Assembly: GCF_019279795.1 (NCBI RefSeq)
Contig: NC_056739.1
Span: 10,243,229-10,307,228 of the forward strand
Length of the DNA stretch: 64,000 bases
DNA from: Protopterus annectens
Lineage: Eukaryota > Chordata > Ceratodontiformes > Protopteridae
Direction of reading: 5' to 3'
This document shows positions 11,896 to 23,899 of this stretch, piece by piece (the first letter of the stretch is position 1; each line of letters opens with the position of its first letter). The notes under the pieces are model-generated. The model searched no databases. It worked only from the letters and a program-made list of their open reading frames with translations, and had not been told where the DNA came from. The position numbers and the translations under genes were made by a program.

Positions 11896-12759
11896 CAATG
11901 AAATCAATCCATAGCACCACAGAGAATTAAACGTCCAACCAAAATGTATAAGCGCTTTTGTTTTTGTACACCAAAAACTTTTTTAGATACATTTAAAAAC
12001 ATTTAAAAAATCCAAACAGAACTGTTTAAATCTCCCTCCATAAAGTTAGAAACACACCCACAATCCATTACATCAGCCAGAAAGCTAAAGTTAGAAATTT
12101 AATGGCATATACACACCATTTACATTAACAGAATTACTGCAATATATATTTTTTACTTATCTATTTAATTTTTATTTATTTATTTTTATTTAACATTTGT
12201 TGACCGGGAATGTCTGATTAGGTTCCACAGAGCCTGTTTTCAGTGGAGGCCTGGGGAGAAACACTCCAGATGCATGTCTTTGGAATGTGGGAGGAAACCG
12301 GAGTACCCGGAGGAAACCCACGCGAACACAGGGAGAACATGCAAACTCCACACAGAAGGCATCCCAGCCGAGAATCGAACCGGATAACCTCTTGCTGTGA
12401 GGCGACAATGTTAACCGCTGCACCACTGTGCCGCCAATTTATAACTTCTTTGATTATTGTTCAGGACAAGTGGAACAAATACTATTTGTACTTGTATATA
12501 TTTCCTTTGTCATGGTGTGTATATGCCTTTAAATTTCTGACTTTAGCTTTCTGGCTGATGTAATGGATTGTGGGTGCATTTCTAACTTTATGGAGGGAGA
12601 TTTAAACAGTTCTGTTTGGATTTTTAAATGTATCCGAAGAAGTTTTTGGTGTACAAATATAAAAGCACTTATACTTTTAAGGATTACAGCTGGTTTTACA
12701 AAAATACTTTTTGGTTGGACGTCTCATTCTCCGTGGTGCTGTGTAGTGTGTTTTCATTG
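11896..12759. repeat. Large inverted repeat (arms 11896-12119 and 12512-12759), Penelope-like tails
   Basis: The left arm is the reverse complement of the right arm over about 220 bp with high identity, for example GATGTAATGGATTGTGGGTG and GGAGATTTAAACAGTTCTGT on the right. The right arm has a ~30-bp extra segment near 12675. Read outward, each arm has an AAGAAG box, AAAAGC(G/A)CTTATAC, TTTTGGTTGGACG and GTGGTGCT, the same order of short motifs as the 3' end of the Penelope-like copy near 48590-48690. I infer two Penelope-like termini pointing away from each other. A SINE sits in the loop. Confidence 0.5.
12165..12435 (-). mobile_element. tRNA-derived V-SINE with LINE-B-type 3' end
   Basis: Read on the minus strand it begins GGCGGCACAGTGG. 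It has box A TGGTGCAGCGG (12414-12424) and box B GGTTCGATTCT (12371-12381), then the strongly conserved central block GTGGAGTTTGCATGTTCTCC ... GTGGGTTTCCTCCGGGTACT known from the vertebrate V-SINE superfamily. It ends GGCCTCCACTGAAAAC ... CCGGTCAACAAATG plus AAATA repeats, matching the 3' end of LINE-B. Many CG dinucleotides survive (box B, CGCG, CCGG), so this copy is younger than most repeats around it. Confidence 0.85.
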
Positions 12760-13479
12760 TTAAAATCTCCCCTACTATCCATGAATAATGCTTTGGACAG
12801 TGACTTGAAGAGGTCGTGGCAACTGTTGCATGGTAGATGGTATTTTGACGTATGTGGGAAAAAAATAGAGGATGGCTGAATGAATCAGTGAGGAGACTTC
12901 AGATAAGGAGGGCAGTTCTTTTGATTTCTGGTTTATATTAGTTATGTGAGTACAGGAGATACAGGCTGGATGAACAAGAGCACAAATTTGATGTGACTAG
13001 AGGTGCTGAGGCACTTCTTGGTTCGGCTCACAATCAAGAAGACATGACAGCTATGGTGGGTGTACTAGTGCAAAATGCCTGGTGTGCAGGTGAGCCCTGT
13101 GACTTGAGGGGTGTCTAAATGAGTGCAAATACTGCAGTGCACTTAGAAATCATGTTTAAGCAAAGATTATTGCTTCTGCGTAAGTGTCTGATGTAGAGTC
13201 AGAAAATATGAGCCAAATAAGATTTACAATTTTTTTAATACACAGAAAATGAAGCTTTGAAGTCAATTACTCAAACTAAAATGTAGCATAATTTTTATGA
13301 TCTAATGCAAAGAAGTTAGAAAACCTCCATTTGTGAGCCTTTGTGTGGATGTTTCTACTTGTAATGTTGATGAGAATATGCACACACAAGTTTGGGGTAT
13401 TTATTCTTATAAGTGGAAACGTGTTTTCCTCATCACTTAAATATAACCACACTAGGCACAGTGAGTCCTATATCCATAC
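12760..13479. other. Anonymous sequence
   Basis: No repeat family or coding domain recognised. Confidence 0.4.
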
Positions 13480-13830
13480 CATGGCTAAACTAATCATAAT
13501 ATTTTACAAGATTATTAAAAGCAGATCTCCCAGCAGTAAATCTCTTTTGACTTGTATCAATAAAATTAATCTTTCAACCCTTTTGCACATCAAAGATATC
13601 AGACTAATTGGCCTATTAATTTTAATATCTAGTTTGTTATTTCTATTTCCCTAGTTCATTACCATTTTTAAGAATTGGAGTAAGAGAAGATAGTTTTCAA
13701 AGAACAGAGGACAGCTTCATTAAATAATATTCCACTAAAGATAACATATAAAACAGGGACTAAATCATTTTGAATATTTGACATTAATTTGCCTGGAATT
13801 TTATCTGGTCCCATAGAAGTTTTTATTTAT
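13480..13830 (-). mobile_element. Old CR1/L2-like LINE remnant, reverse transcriptase start
   Basis: The minus strand reads SMGPDKIPGKLM (the usual GPDGIP block) and, further on, RPISLISLMCKRVER in broken frames, both blocks of CR1/L2-type reverse transcriptase. A TTTA-rich stretch at 13826-13848 borders it. Strongly decayed, so probably older than the octamer-tailed CR1 copies. Confidence 0.6.
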
Positions 13831-13889
13831 TTATTTATTTATTACTATTTTTAAAGAGCTAGAAATTAGGGCTTCAAATATAATTAGAC

Positions 13890-14372
13890 AATTGGAGATG
13901 CCCTATGCAGCTCGACTGAAGAAACTCCAGCTATACTCGGTTGCATACCGCCTACTCAGAGGTGATCTCTGCCTGACATACAAGGCCATGTCCAACCCAA
14001 AACTGATCGACATGCTCCACCTAAAGAAAAGCTTATCCCCTCAAGCCACACGCTCTAGGGATCTAAACCTCACCACAACAATAAATAGGATGTGCTGGAG
14101 GGATAGATTCCTGTCACAGAGACTTCCTATGCTTTGGAACAAGATTCCAATCTACATTAGGCAGAGGTCCTCACTAACACTCTTCAAGAGAAACCTTGAT
14201 GAGTGGATGGAAAACAGAAAGTTTACCCCGGGGATCACTTCAGTGGCTCTGTTGAACAGAGGCACACAGAACTAATCTAAGGGGGCGGCGAAAGCCAACA
14301 CATTCTGGCTAGGCTTATAAATGCCTTCAGGCAGATAGCCTAGTATCTACCTATGAACCTATGAACCTATAG
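13890..14372 (+). mobile_element. CR1-family LINE, subfamily 1, 3' fragment
   Basis: A 127-codon open frame (13892-14275) covers the last part of ORF2: MPYAARLKKLQLYSVAYRLL, TRSRDLNLTTTINRMCWRDR, SQRLPMLWNK, TLFKRNLDEWM. The 3' UTR (GGGGGCGGCGAAAGCC) and TATGAACC octamers follow. The intact frame and surviving CG sites suggest a relatively recent insertion. Confidence 0.88.
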
Positions 14373-14750
14373 TTATAACATTTTTAGTAATTAAAGCTGT
14401 GCCCTTTAATGAACCTGTAAAACTGGAAAAATATTAACTGAACTCATTACCAATAAGTTTGGGTTCAACTAAAATCACACCATTGTGTACTACAGAATTA
14501 ATAGAACATCTTGTCTGAGTTTCTTAATTAGTGTATATATAATAAAGCATTGTTGTGGATCACCAGCCAATTTAGTCTTAAATTTGATTTTTTTCATGTC
14601 TTAAAGTTGCCTTAATTTTTTACAAATTTTACTGAGATTAAATTTATTTTTTTTCTGTTGGATATTTCTTGTATTGCTGAAATAGGTATTTTTTAATTGT
14701 TTTAAATAATTTAATTAGATTTGAATTCCAACAATCAGACAACCTACAAT
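14373..14750. other. Anonymous AT-rich sequence
   Basis: Nothing recognised between two CR1 fragments. Confidence 0.4.
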
Positions 14751-15679
14751 TACACTGACAAATAACTGGTGTCAAAGCCATGGACTAAACTGAAATGCAT
14801 AATAGTATCCTTCAGGAAGTCAGCCTTCCCTCGTAACTACCATATTGACAACACACCCCTAAGAGTCACTCCAGTTGTCAGGGACTTGAAGAAAAATGTA
14901 GACAATAATCTAGCCTTTGCCCATTACATGTCAACAGTAGTAAGGAAATCATTCTATGTTGTGCAGCTCATAAACAATGGTATTGCAACTAGGTCCAAGG
15001 AGGTCAATGTTCCGCTGTATTTGTCACTCATCAGACCTGTCTTTGAGCACAATTTCCCCTTTGGTATCTACCTAACCAGGCACATCCAACAATGTCCACA
15101 GAGGTTCCTCACTAAAAGAGTACAGGCCATAAATAACATGTCCTATGCAAATCACCTAAAAGGCAAAAGCCCTATCTCAGTTTTCTGTCTCCTACAGGCT
15201 GCTGTGGGGTTATATATGTCTGGTACGCAATATGTAGTCAGACCCCACTCTAATGGACCTCCTGCATATCTGCAAAACAAACAGCACCAGAATTACCCAC
15301 GCTAAAGACTTAAACCTTGCCTTTGATATAAATAGGACAGACCGGAGAGACAAGAATTTATCCCAGAGACTACCCCTTCTCTGGAACAGGCTCCTCATTC
15401 ATGTGAAGCAGAGTTCCTCTCTAACCCAATTTAAGTGGAACTTGGACAACTGGATGGGAAACAGGAAATTCATCACTGGTTTGGAACCTACATCTCTAAT
15501 GGACACAGACAGTTTGTGAATGGTTCAGCCCCCAGGGCTCTATTTGTTAAAGTTATATCTTCCAAGCCACTTGTTAGACTACCAAGGGTACCAGAACTTG
15601 TTAGAGATTTGGGATGCATGGCTAGGTTTAAAAATGCTCCCATGGTCATCAGCCTAGTTCACACCTATGAACCTATAGG
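14751..15679 (+). mobile_element. CR1-family LINE, subfamily 2, 3' fragment
   Basis: Starts at the ORF2 block matching 29835 of the long copy (CTGGTGTCAAAGCCATGGAC). The frame 14769-15305 has VRKSFYVVQLINNGIATRSK and LIRPVFEHNFPFGIYLTRHI. A frameshift leads to 15253-15519, with NRTDRRDKNLSQRLPLLWNR. The 3' UTR ends CACACCTATGAACCTATAGG. Homologous to the 26900-30757 copy. Confidence 0.85.
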
Positions 15680-16027
15680 CTGTGTCCTGGTTAGCTCTTG
15701 TATTTAATGGGTTATTTTCAGTGGCTTTAGTGTTGTCCATCATTTTACTGATGACAGATAAGAAAGTAGTATAAGTGTTTTTGTTTTTATCTTGAAGCTG
15801 TGAGAAGTAGTTTTGTTAGCTACTCCTATATGTTTTTGACATTTTGCCAATTTATTTTCATTTAGAAAAGTTTTATGGACTGTAGTACCAGCATGGTTCA
15901 CTCCCCATGTAATGCGCAGCTGCACAACTAGGCTGTGTCTTGACAAAACCTATCTCCTTCCTTACTCTACCATCTCAGGCTTTTACCTTCTAGTCTCTTC
16001 TATGTGCATTATTTATTAATTCATTCT
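15680..16027. other. Anonymous sequence between CR1 copies
   Basis: No feature recognised. Confidence 0.4.
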
Positions 16028-18232
16028 TATAGGTTCATAGGTTGGTACTAGGCTATTGACCCTAGGGCCTATACAAGCCTAGCCATAACAATTCCCTGGA
16101 TATTTCTTCCCACAATATTTACTTCCCTGGACCCCTGTCTAGCAGTGCAACTGACATGATCCCCGGGATGAATTTTCTATCTCTCTTCCAATCATCAAGG
16201 TTCCTTTTGAAGAGGGCCAAGGAGGCCTTTTTTTTGGAGTTTTTTTAGACGGCCAGAATATGGCATCTGCTTTAGGCCTGTGATTCTTTTAGTGAGGTAT
16301 TTCTGTGGCCTTTCCAGCTGTTGCATATGTCTTGTGAGGTACATACCAAATGGGGTATTATACTCTATAATGGGTCTAATGAAGGATGAGTACAGTGGGC
16401 CAATGACCTCCTTTTTCCTGGATGAAAATTCCTTAGTGATGAGGTGTGCCACATAGAAGGATTTCCTGACTGTTGTGGCGATGTGGTTATCGAAGGTGAT
16501 ATCACTGTCCACCTGTGTACCTAAGTTTCTCATCACACTTTCAGTGTTTAGTGTACTGCCACCTATGTGGTAATTCATGGATACATGTTTTTTCCCAAAG
16601 GGGATAACTATACATTTCTTGGCATTAAGCTTGAGCCCATGGCTCTCGCACCAAGCATCTGTTTCTGTAAGGCCCTTTTGTAGAATATCCACATCATTTG
16701 GGGATTCAATAATGGCTCCCAGTTTGCAGTCATCTGCAAACTTTGTTAGCCAGAGTCCCTTAGTGTTGGCCTGTACTTCAGAGAAGTAGATGCCAAACAA
16801 GAGCGGTCCCAGGACTGAACCCTGAGGTACTCCACTTGTCACTTGTCTGGAGCTGGATTTGGAGTCAGCTACTTTTATAGTCTGGGTGCTGTCAGTAAGC
16901 CAGTTGGCAACCCATTGAGTGACATAGGGATTTATGTCCAGCTTAGTAAGTTTATCTATGATTCCAGAGTGGGGGATGGTGTCGAAGGCCTTGGCGAGGT
17001 CCAGATAGCCTGTGTGGACCACCTTACCCTCATCCACAGCTCTGGAGACTGATTTGAAGAAGTCAATAAGGTTCAGGAGACAAGATCGGCCCTTCACAAA
17101 CCCAAACTGGGTGGGGTCCAGTGTTTGAAGGTTGCCAATGTTTTTGTTTATAAGTTCCATGATAATATGTTCCATGCCCTTGCAGATCAGGCTCATCAGA
17201 CTGATGGGGCAGTAATTCCCAGGATCCAAGGTGGATCCTCCCTTGTGAAGTGGGATAACTGTAGCTCTGTGCCACTCAGTGGGCACAAAGCCTGAGGTGA
17301 GGCTATGATTAAACATGACACTTAGGTGAGGTGCCAGTTAATTTTGTAGTTCATGTAGTACATAGCCCGGGATGTCATCTGGTCCCATGGATGCTGAATT
17401 CTTAGCTTTAGAGAGTGCGGTTTCTACCTGTGTGGCTGTGATTACCAGACTTTGGCAATCTTTTGGTATTGAGATGAGCTATTTAGGGGGTGAGAGGGGG
17501 GTGAAGTTGGCACTAAATTGATCTGCCAGGATATTGGCAATATCCTTGGGATCAGTATAGTTAATGCCATTCTGTTGTAGCTCAGAGCAGATATGAGCAT
17601 TGCCATTTAGATTCTTGACATAACTATAGTATGCCTTGTGGTTGTCTTTGGAATCTTTGGCAATTTTATTTTCGTAACTAGCTTTTCAGGAGTTTATGAG
17701 GGATCTCAGCTTCTTACTAAAGCTGGTAAAGGAGTTTTTTGCATCCTGGGATTTTCCTCTTTTTTGCAACAGTTTCTTCCTTCTGTTGTATAGTTTGTTT
17801 ATGTCAGGGGACCACCAGATTGGCTTCCTTTTTTGGAGGACAGCATCTTGGCTCTATCTGGGATGGCATGATTCATGCATGAATGGATTTGCTCATACAG
17901 TCCTTAGTGTAGGATTCAGCAGTCAAACTTTCATTTCCCATCTGCATGGGTGTCATGAAGTTTGTCACTTCTGACTTGAGTAGCATGTAGTTGGCTTTGG
18001 AGAAGTTTTTTACGGAGATTTCCTTACTGGGGGGTGGGGGTGGGATGTGGATGTCAATGGGGATTTGCTTATGGTCAGATCCGACCAATGAGGGGGTGAC
18101 CACTGGTGTGGAGCATCTATCTCCCATGTTGGTAATGACCAGGTCTAGGATATTGGAGCCCCTGGTGGGACAATGGATTAGTCGATCCAGGGTGTTGGAA
18201 TTTATGAATTCCAAGAACAGTTGGGAAAAAGG
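16028..18232 (-). mobile_element. CR1-family LINE, subfamily 1, 5'-truncated in the endonuclease
   Basis: The octamer tail is at 16028. Reading leftward from 18232 on the minus strand, the C-terminal half of the APE-type endonuclease appears first (17873-18214: TPTRGS-like CPTRGSNILDLVITNMGD and LVGSDHKQIP). A linker and the reverse transcriptase follow. The copy begins next to an (ATTC)n run at 18237, where the 5' truncation lies. Confidence 0.88.
16195..17316 (-). pseudogene. CR1 ORF2 reverse transcriptase, 373 codons open
   Basis: Reverse transcriptase of a CR1-clade LINE, which copies its own RNA at a nicked target. Blocks in order: TVIPLHKGGSTLDPGNYCPI (about residues 20-40), GFVKGRSCLLNLIDFF, YLDLAKAFDTIPH (about 103-115), VTSGVPQGSVLGPLLFGIYF (about 160-180), LTKFADDCKLGA with the catalytic Asp pair (about 190), LKLNAKKCIVIPFGKK, and VRKSFYVAHLITKEFSSRKK. 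The frame ends in an unusual tail because about 240 bp present in the 35825-36958 copy are deleted after KLQ. No endonuclease in this frame, so it is not a functional element. Confidence 0.85.
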
Positions 18233-18236
18233 TGTT

Positions 18237-18330
18237 ATTTATTCATTCATTCATTCATTCATTCATTCATTCATTCACTTATTTATTTTGTTTATTGGGA
18301 AAGTACACTGGAGAGGAAACATGTCTGTCT
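18237..18330 (-). repeat. (ATTC)n microsatellite with LINE-B-like tail
   Basis: About ten ATTC units (18237-18277) run into ACTTATTTATTTTGTTTATT and GGGAAAGTACACTGGAG. Complemented, this resembles the end of LINE-B, so the microsatellite probably grew from a LINE tail. Confidence 0.5.
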
Positions 18331-19314
18331 GCATGCACTCTGCCCTCTGTTTTCATTCATTTTCTCCTGTAACTAGGAGTGCATATGAGAAAGAAGCAAC
18401 AAAGTGCAGCCTTGGTGTTTTGCTGATCTCAAACACAAGTTATATCAGTTTACAACCTCACCTTCTTCCTCCTTCCTCCTAATACAGTTCTCTCACTTCT
18501 TTTCTCAAACATATGATTCACCTGCATGTCATCTGATATCTGTGCTCCCCATCTTTCTTCTTTTCCTCCATTCAGAATTCTTGTGAGGTTATATGTTTTT
18601 AACCTCCTCTCCACAGGACTAAGCCTGATAGTCCCCTTCTTGCACGTCATTGGCCAATTCATTCTGCAGTAGAGGGACCTAGGAATCCCTAGGTGAAACA
18701 AGAACCCTATAGTCTATTTGTTCCTTCACATGGATCCCATTGAGGTCATCTGCTCCACGATGAGAGTTGGGTGGTAGGGTGCAGGCTCCGCCCACACACA
18801 ATCCACCTGGTGGCTCCCCATCCAGGCCTACCTACACCATCCAAATCACCTTTTCTTCCTTTTTCTCACATTTTGTCTTACACTTCAGTTTTCCCCTGCA
18901 CTTATTCATTCATTCAACACATTTTATGTAGGCAAGATTGATTTCTGATAACTGAATAGTAAAGAAGTAAGTGCATTAAGCTGGAGCCTGGGAGTTGCAA
19001 GAAGCCATGGGAGGTTCCTAGATGCTTTTCTGTCATGCATTTGACAGTTTTTTAACAAGCTTTATAACCAATGATTGCCTAAACAAAACTTATCATTAAG
19101 GGAAGTACTTCAGCCTTTGCTTTTCCACTTTGTTTTATCCTGAATCCTTGTAACACACCCTAACTCATCAATAATACACTGTAATAACTGCTGTGGAAAT
19201 AACTGCATTAAGTCATGTAGGTTCAAGATGCTCAAAGGTGCATTTACATTTTTTTTTAAATAATCTTTTCATGCAATGATGATTAAGAGAAGAAATTCAG
19301 TCTTGCTCTTATAA
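18331..19314. other. Anonymous sequence
   Basis: Pyrimidine-rich in the first part. Short open frames on both strands have no recognised domain. Confidence 0.4.
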
Positions 19315-22300
19315 ATTCATAGGTTCACAGGAAGTTACTAGCCTAGCCGCCCTAGAGCCTTTATAAGCCTAGTCATGTTAATCCCAGGTTGCCCCAATTG
19401 TCCTTTGTTACATGGATGCATTTAAAGATCAGCACCAACTACCCCTGTCCATGAGGGACATGGGTGCCACCCCAGGGTGAATTTGCGGTCACCCATCCAT
19501 TTGTCCAGGTTGCACTTGTATAGGGTCATTGAGGAGCTCTGCTTCACATGAACTGGAAGTTTATTCCACAGCAGCGGCAATCTCTGGGAGACATACCTGT
19601 CTCTCCAGCATGTTCTGTTAATGTCACTGGCAAGGTTGCAATCCCTAGAGCAAGGGACTCTAGTGCCATTTCATTTGCAGATATGCAGCATTTCCATCAG
19701 GTCGGGGTCAGATGCTGCCAGGCACAAGTCGCCTCTCAGTAACCTACATGACAGTACAGTGCAGGGTTTTCAGTCTGTCCTTGTAGGTCATGGTTTCGAG
19801 GCCCTGTATCGTCTTAGTGAGAAACCTCTGTGGTTTTGCCAGTTGCTGCTGGTGTTTGGTGAGATACAAGCAGAAGGGAGCATTGTACTCTATTAATGGT
19901 CTGATTAGGGTCAAGTAAAATGGGGTTACAACATCCTTAGACCTGGATGCGATGGCTTTACTTATGAAATGCGCAATGTAGAAGGCTTTCCTTACCACCA
20001 TGGAAACCTGTGGGTCAAAGTTCAGATTGCTGTCGACCAATGTTCCCAGATCTCGCACCACCAGGTTTGAACTTAGAGGGGTGCTGTCAATATTGGGATA
20101 ATAGTGCACTTTTTTTGTGTTTAATTTTAGACTATGACTTTTGTCACTAGTCATTTGTTTGTGTTAGCCCCTACTATAATATGTTAACATAGTTGTGGGA
20201 CTCAACGACTGTGACTAGTTTACAATCATCAACAAACTTAGTAAGCTAGAGGCCATCTACTTTAGCCCAGACTTCCAAGAAATAGATTCCAAATAGTAAA
20301 GGGCCCAGAACAGATCCTTGTGGTATGCCACTGGTGACAGGTCTACTGGCAGAGGTGGAGTCACCAACTTTGACAGTATGTGTTCTGTTGGTGAGCCAGT
20401 TAGCTAACCATCTAGTAATGTAAGCATTAACACCTAGCAGGGAGAGGTTTTCAATGATATCTGAGTGGGGTATTGTGTGAAAGGCTTTGGCTAAGTCCAG
20501 ATAGGTGGTATCATCCAGGGCTTCGTAACTTGCTCAAAGAAGTCTACTAGGTTCATTAAGCATGATCTACCCTTAACAAAGCCAAACTGGTTTGGGTCTA
20601 GAGTTTGAAGGTCATCTGTATCCTTCTTGATAAGGTCCATGATGATCCTTTCCATGACCTTGCAGATGAGGCTTGCAGATGAGGCTGATTAGACTTATGG
20701 GTCTATAGTTCCCAGGGTTGGTTGATGGCTTTCCTTTACGCAAGGGGATTACTGTTGCTGTTCTCCATTTTGCTGGTACAAAGCCAGTTCTCAGGCCATG
20801 GTTAAAGAAACAGCAAGTGTGTCAGTTATGTCCTGTTTTAGATTGCTTAGTAAGCAACCTGGGATGTTATCTGGTCCCATTGAGGCCGTAGTTTTAGCCT
20901 TGGAGAGCACAGATATAATTTGATCTCTAGAATACTAGGTAGAGAACTGGTGTAAGGTATGCTTTGGGGTATGGCTGGTGGGGATAGGGTGATGAGGTTT
21001 GCACCAAATCTGTCATTTAGCAGGTTGGCAATTTCCTCTGGTATAGTGTGAGTGGCACCATCTAATACCAATTCGGCACATAGCTGGGCATTCCCTTTTA
21101 GACTTTGGACATAGTTAAAGAACGCCTTATGATTGTTTTTGGCTAGGGATGATATTTTATATTTATAATTAGCTTTAAAGAACTTTACAAGACTTCTGAT
21201 TGGCTTGTTCAATCTGTGAAGGAAATTATTCCTCTTCAGAGGCAGTCGCCTCTTGTCTGGGACATCAGTTTCCTCTTTTTGTTGTACAATCTGTTTATAC
21301 AGGACAGTTGTGTACATCTCTGCATAGGAGTCATTATTGTCTGTGATTGCTGGGGGTATAAAACTTTTTATACTGTCACTTAGTGGGCTGTAGTTTGCTT
21401 TGGAGAAGTTCCTTATTTTTTTTGCTCCTTTAGGGGTCAAATAGTTACTTTGAATTAGACTGATTAATGGTCCAACTTTACAAGGGAGGGCATCGCACAG
21501 GGTGCAGTGCAGGGACCACCCATGCGGGTAAGTACTGTGTCAAGGACATTAGAGCTCCTTGAGGGGGTACAGACTATCTGTTACAGAGCATTTGTATTGA
21601 CAAAGTCCAGGAACTTCTGCGTGAGCATGTCTGAGCTTGTGTATGTTACCGAGTCGATGGAAGGATAACCGAAATTTTCAACCACTAAGGCGTTAGGCTG
21701 TATGGTGAGTGACTCCAATAAGTCCAGGTAGGCATTGCACTTCTCTTGGTTCATGGAGGGGGACCTATAGCTAGCAATGATGTGGTAGGGTGTTTTGCCT
21801 ATAGTTAATTGGGCATGGAGTAGTTCTACACAGTCATACTGTTTGACCAATCTGGAGGTGTACTTGGTTTTAATGAAGATGGATATACCTCCACCTTTGG
21901 TTCTTTCATGCTCATTTTGAGGTCTGAACACATGAAAGGCATTGTAGCCTTGCAGAGCTGGGGTGCTCTCTGCAGCCTTGAGTCATGTTTGAGTGACAGC
22001 ACAGACATCAGCATCTTCCAAGGTGAAAAGTGCTTCCAGGAAGTGCAATTTCATGTTTAGACTCAGCATTACACAGCAGAACCTTGAGTTTGTCTTGAGT
22101 GGATTTTCCTACATCGAAAATGTTGTCATTGTGACATTGCCTAAAAAAGGCACTGTGGGGTAGGCAAGCACCAAGCCAGTATCCAAAAGCCTTGTGGAGA
22201 CAGGTGCAAACCATCTCTGGCAAAGGAGAGTGGCCTGTCAGCCATGTCTTCCCAGGCTGACAAATAATGGATCCATCTGGAATGACACCAGAAGCTAAGT

Positions 22301-23045
22301 CAATTGTTGAAGTCAATCATTTTTTGTTTATATTGAGGCATAATTTCTAGTATTTATCTGTATAACAACTTGTTACCAGAATGTTTGTAGTATGATAATC
22401 TCTCGGAGCTTATCTCCCCGGGACTCTACTGAAAATGAACATATATCCAGTTAGACTATCCTTGTCAACAAAAGTAAAATAAAATAATAAATAAAATCAT
22501 CTTTGTGGAATGCTGCTTAGGCTTAATGTCATACCTGTCTGAAACACATAATTTGAGAGTTCAGTTATGTTTCTCTTCATATAGTCCACGGTGGTACATA
22601 TAAAGTTATTCACCCCAACAAGGACTATGACATAGTCATAATTGTACTTATTTGTTGAGTGACCTGAGTGCATGCTTGATCTGAAGGTCCCTGGCACATA
22701 ATAGGCAGCTGACCGTGACCTTCTCTTTGTCCAGCCTGGTGAGAGGGACATCTGTGTGTCTCACTATGGTGTCTCCTTTGACCAAGACATTAGATTTTGA
22801 GATGATTTGCCTTAGGGCCTTATTTGGTGAGACACTGATATGTGTGTTATTATATCTAGTGGTTTCTATACATGTTGAGGTGGGTGCAGATAATTTGCTT
22901 TTGAGAGGTCTTCTCTAGCAATCCCCAACTCAGATGGAACCTGAGCTACACAATTCTGCCACAAGGGTGTAGGGAGGCCCTCAATGTAAGATGGCTGGTT
23001 TAAGCACAGTGATACCAAGCAGCCTACATTAAGCAAGTCTGAATC
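19315..23045 (-). mobile_element. CR1-family LINE, subfamily 2, nearly full length, minus strand
   Basis: The 3' tail is at 19315 (ATTCATAGGTTCACAGG). Moving to higher coordinates: ORF2 C-terminus (19744-20154, with VVRDLGTLVDSNLNFD and SRSKDVVTPFYLTLIRPLIE), reverse transcriptase in broken frames to about 20900, linker (20847-21440), endonuclease (21581-22020, with GGGISIFIKTKYTSRLV and ASYRSPS), the end of ORF1, a LINE-B insertion at 22327-22496, and the ORF1 esterase part (22497-22916, with YDYVIVLVGVNNF and DTIVRHTDVPLTRL). Collinear with the plus-strand copy at 26900-30757. Multiple stops and frameshifts; inactive. At about 23046 it abuts the tail of LINE-B. Confidence 0.85.
22327..22496 (+). 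mobile_element. Truncated LINE-B insertion inside the CR1 copy
   Basis: Ends CTCCCCGGGACTCTACTGAA ... CTTGTCAACAAAAGTAAAAT and an AAATA tail. It is flanked by near-identical direct repeats (ATCATTTTTTG at 22316-22326 and ATCATCTTTG at 22497-22506), consistent with target-site duplication. The host CR1 sequence resumes on both sides at homologous positions of the 27.7 kb copy, so LINE-B was still moving after this CR1 copy arrived. Confidence 0.75.
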
Positions 23046-23899
23046 TAGCCTATTTTATTTATTTATTTTATTTTACTTTTGTTTACCGGGTTTGTCCAAC
23101 TGGATACATGTCCATTTCCAGTGGAGGCCCGAGGAGAAAAGCTCCAGTTATACAGTATAATAACAATATACAAAAACATTGCATAGCATTTAGACATTAC
23201 AATAGAAGCACTAGACATTTCTAAAACAACATATTGAGACAATATAAGGAAAACTTAGTTAGGCAGTGACATTAGTATAGAGTAATAGTTCTGAGTTAAC
23301 AAAAATAGGAATGAGACAGAAGGATAAGGTTAGTAGGATTATAGATAACTAGTGAAGAGAGACAAAGACTAGATGGAAGGGGTAGTAGTAATGAAATGAT
23401 AAGAAGTGGAGATATATGGGAGAGAATAAAAGTATGCTAGTGTCAGATAGTTTGTAAAAAGGAAAGAAAAGAAAAGATAGTTAGTCTGGGTTATTACAAC
23501 AGCATAACCAGTGATTAGAGAGAAAGAGTTTTAGTTTGGTTTTAAATATTGGGAGAGAGGTGAGGGTGGTCAGATCGTTTGGTAGTTGATTCCATATTTT
23601 ACCCACTGTGTTTGAAAATAAAGATTTGCCTGCTAAGTTATTTGAGAAGGAAGTGTGAATCAACATTTTGTTGGCAGAGCGCAGATTCTTCAGATTATTA
23701 TAAGGTCTTATAAGGGTAGAGAGAATTGGGGTGTTGCTAGGTTGGTAAAGGGCTTTGTGGGCAATTGTGAGTTGATTAAATTGTAATAGTAGTGGTAATT
23801 CAAGCCACCCTAACTGTTTTAGATTCTGACAGTGGTGGGTCCTAAAAGGAGAGTTGGTAGCAAATCTTGCAATATTATTGTATGATTTAATTAGATTGT

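Noticed and set aside
12165-12435. Functional tRNA gene from good boxes A and B
   Set aside because: Cloverleaf stems are not maintained and the SINE body and LINE-like tail follow directly.
13343-13654. Plus-strand 103-codon frame
   Set aside because: Lies opposite a minus-strand LINE remnant and shows no domain of its own.
16577-17275. Plus- and minus-strand frames overlapping the CR1 reverse transcriptase
   Set aside because: Shadows of the real minus-strand reading frame of the LINE.
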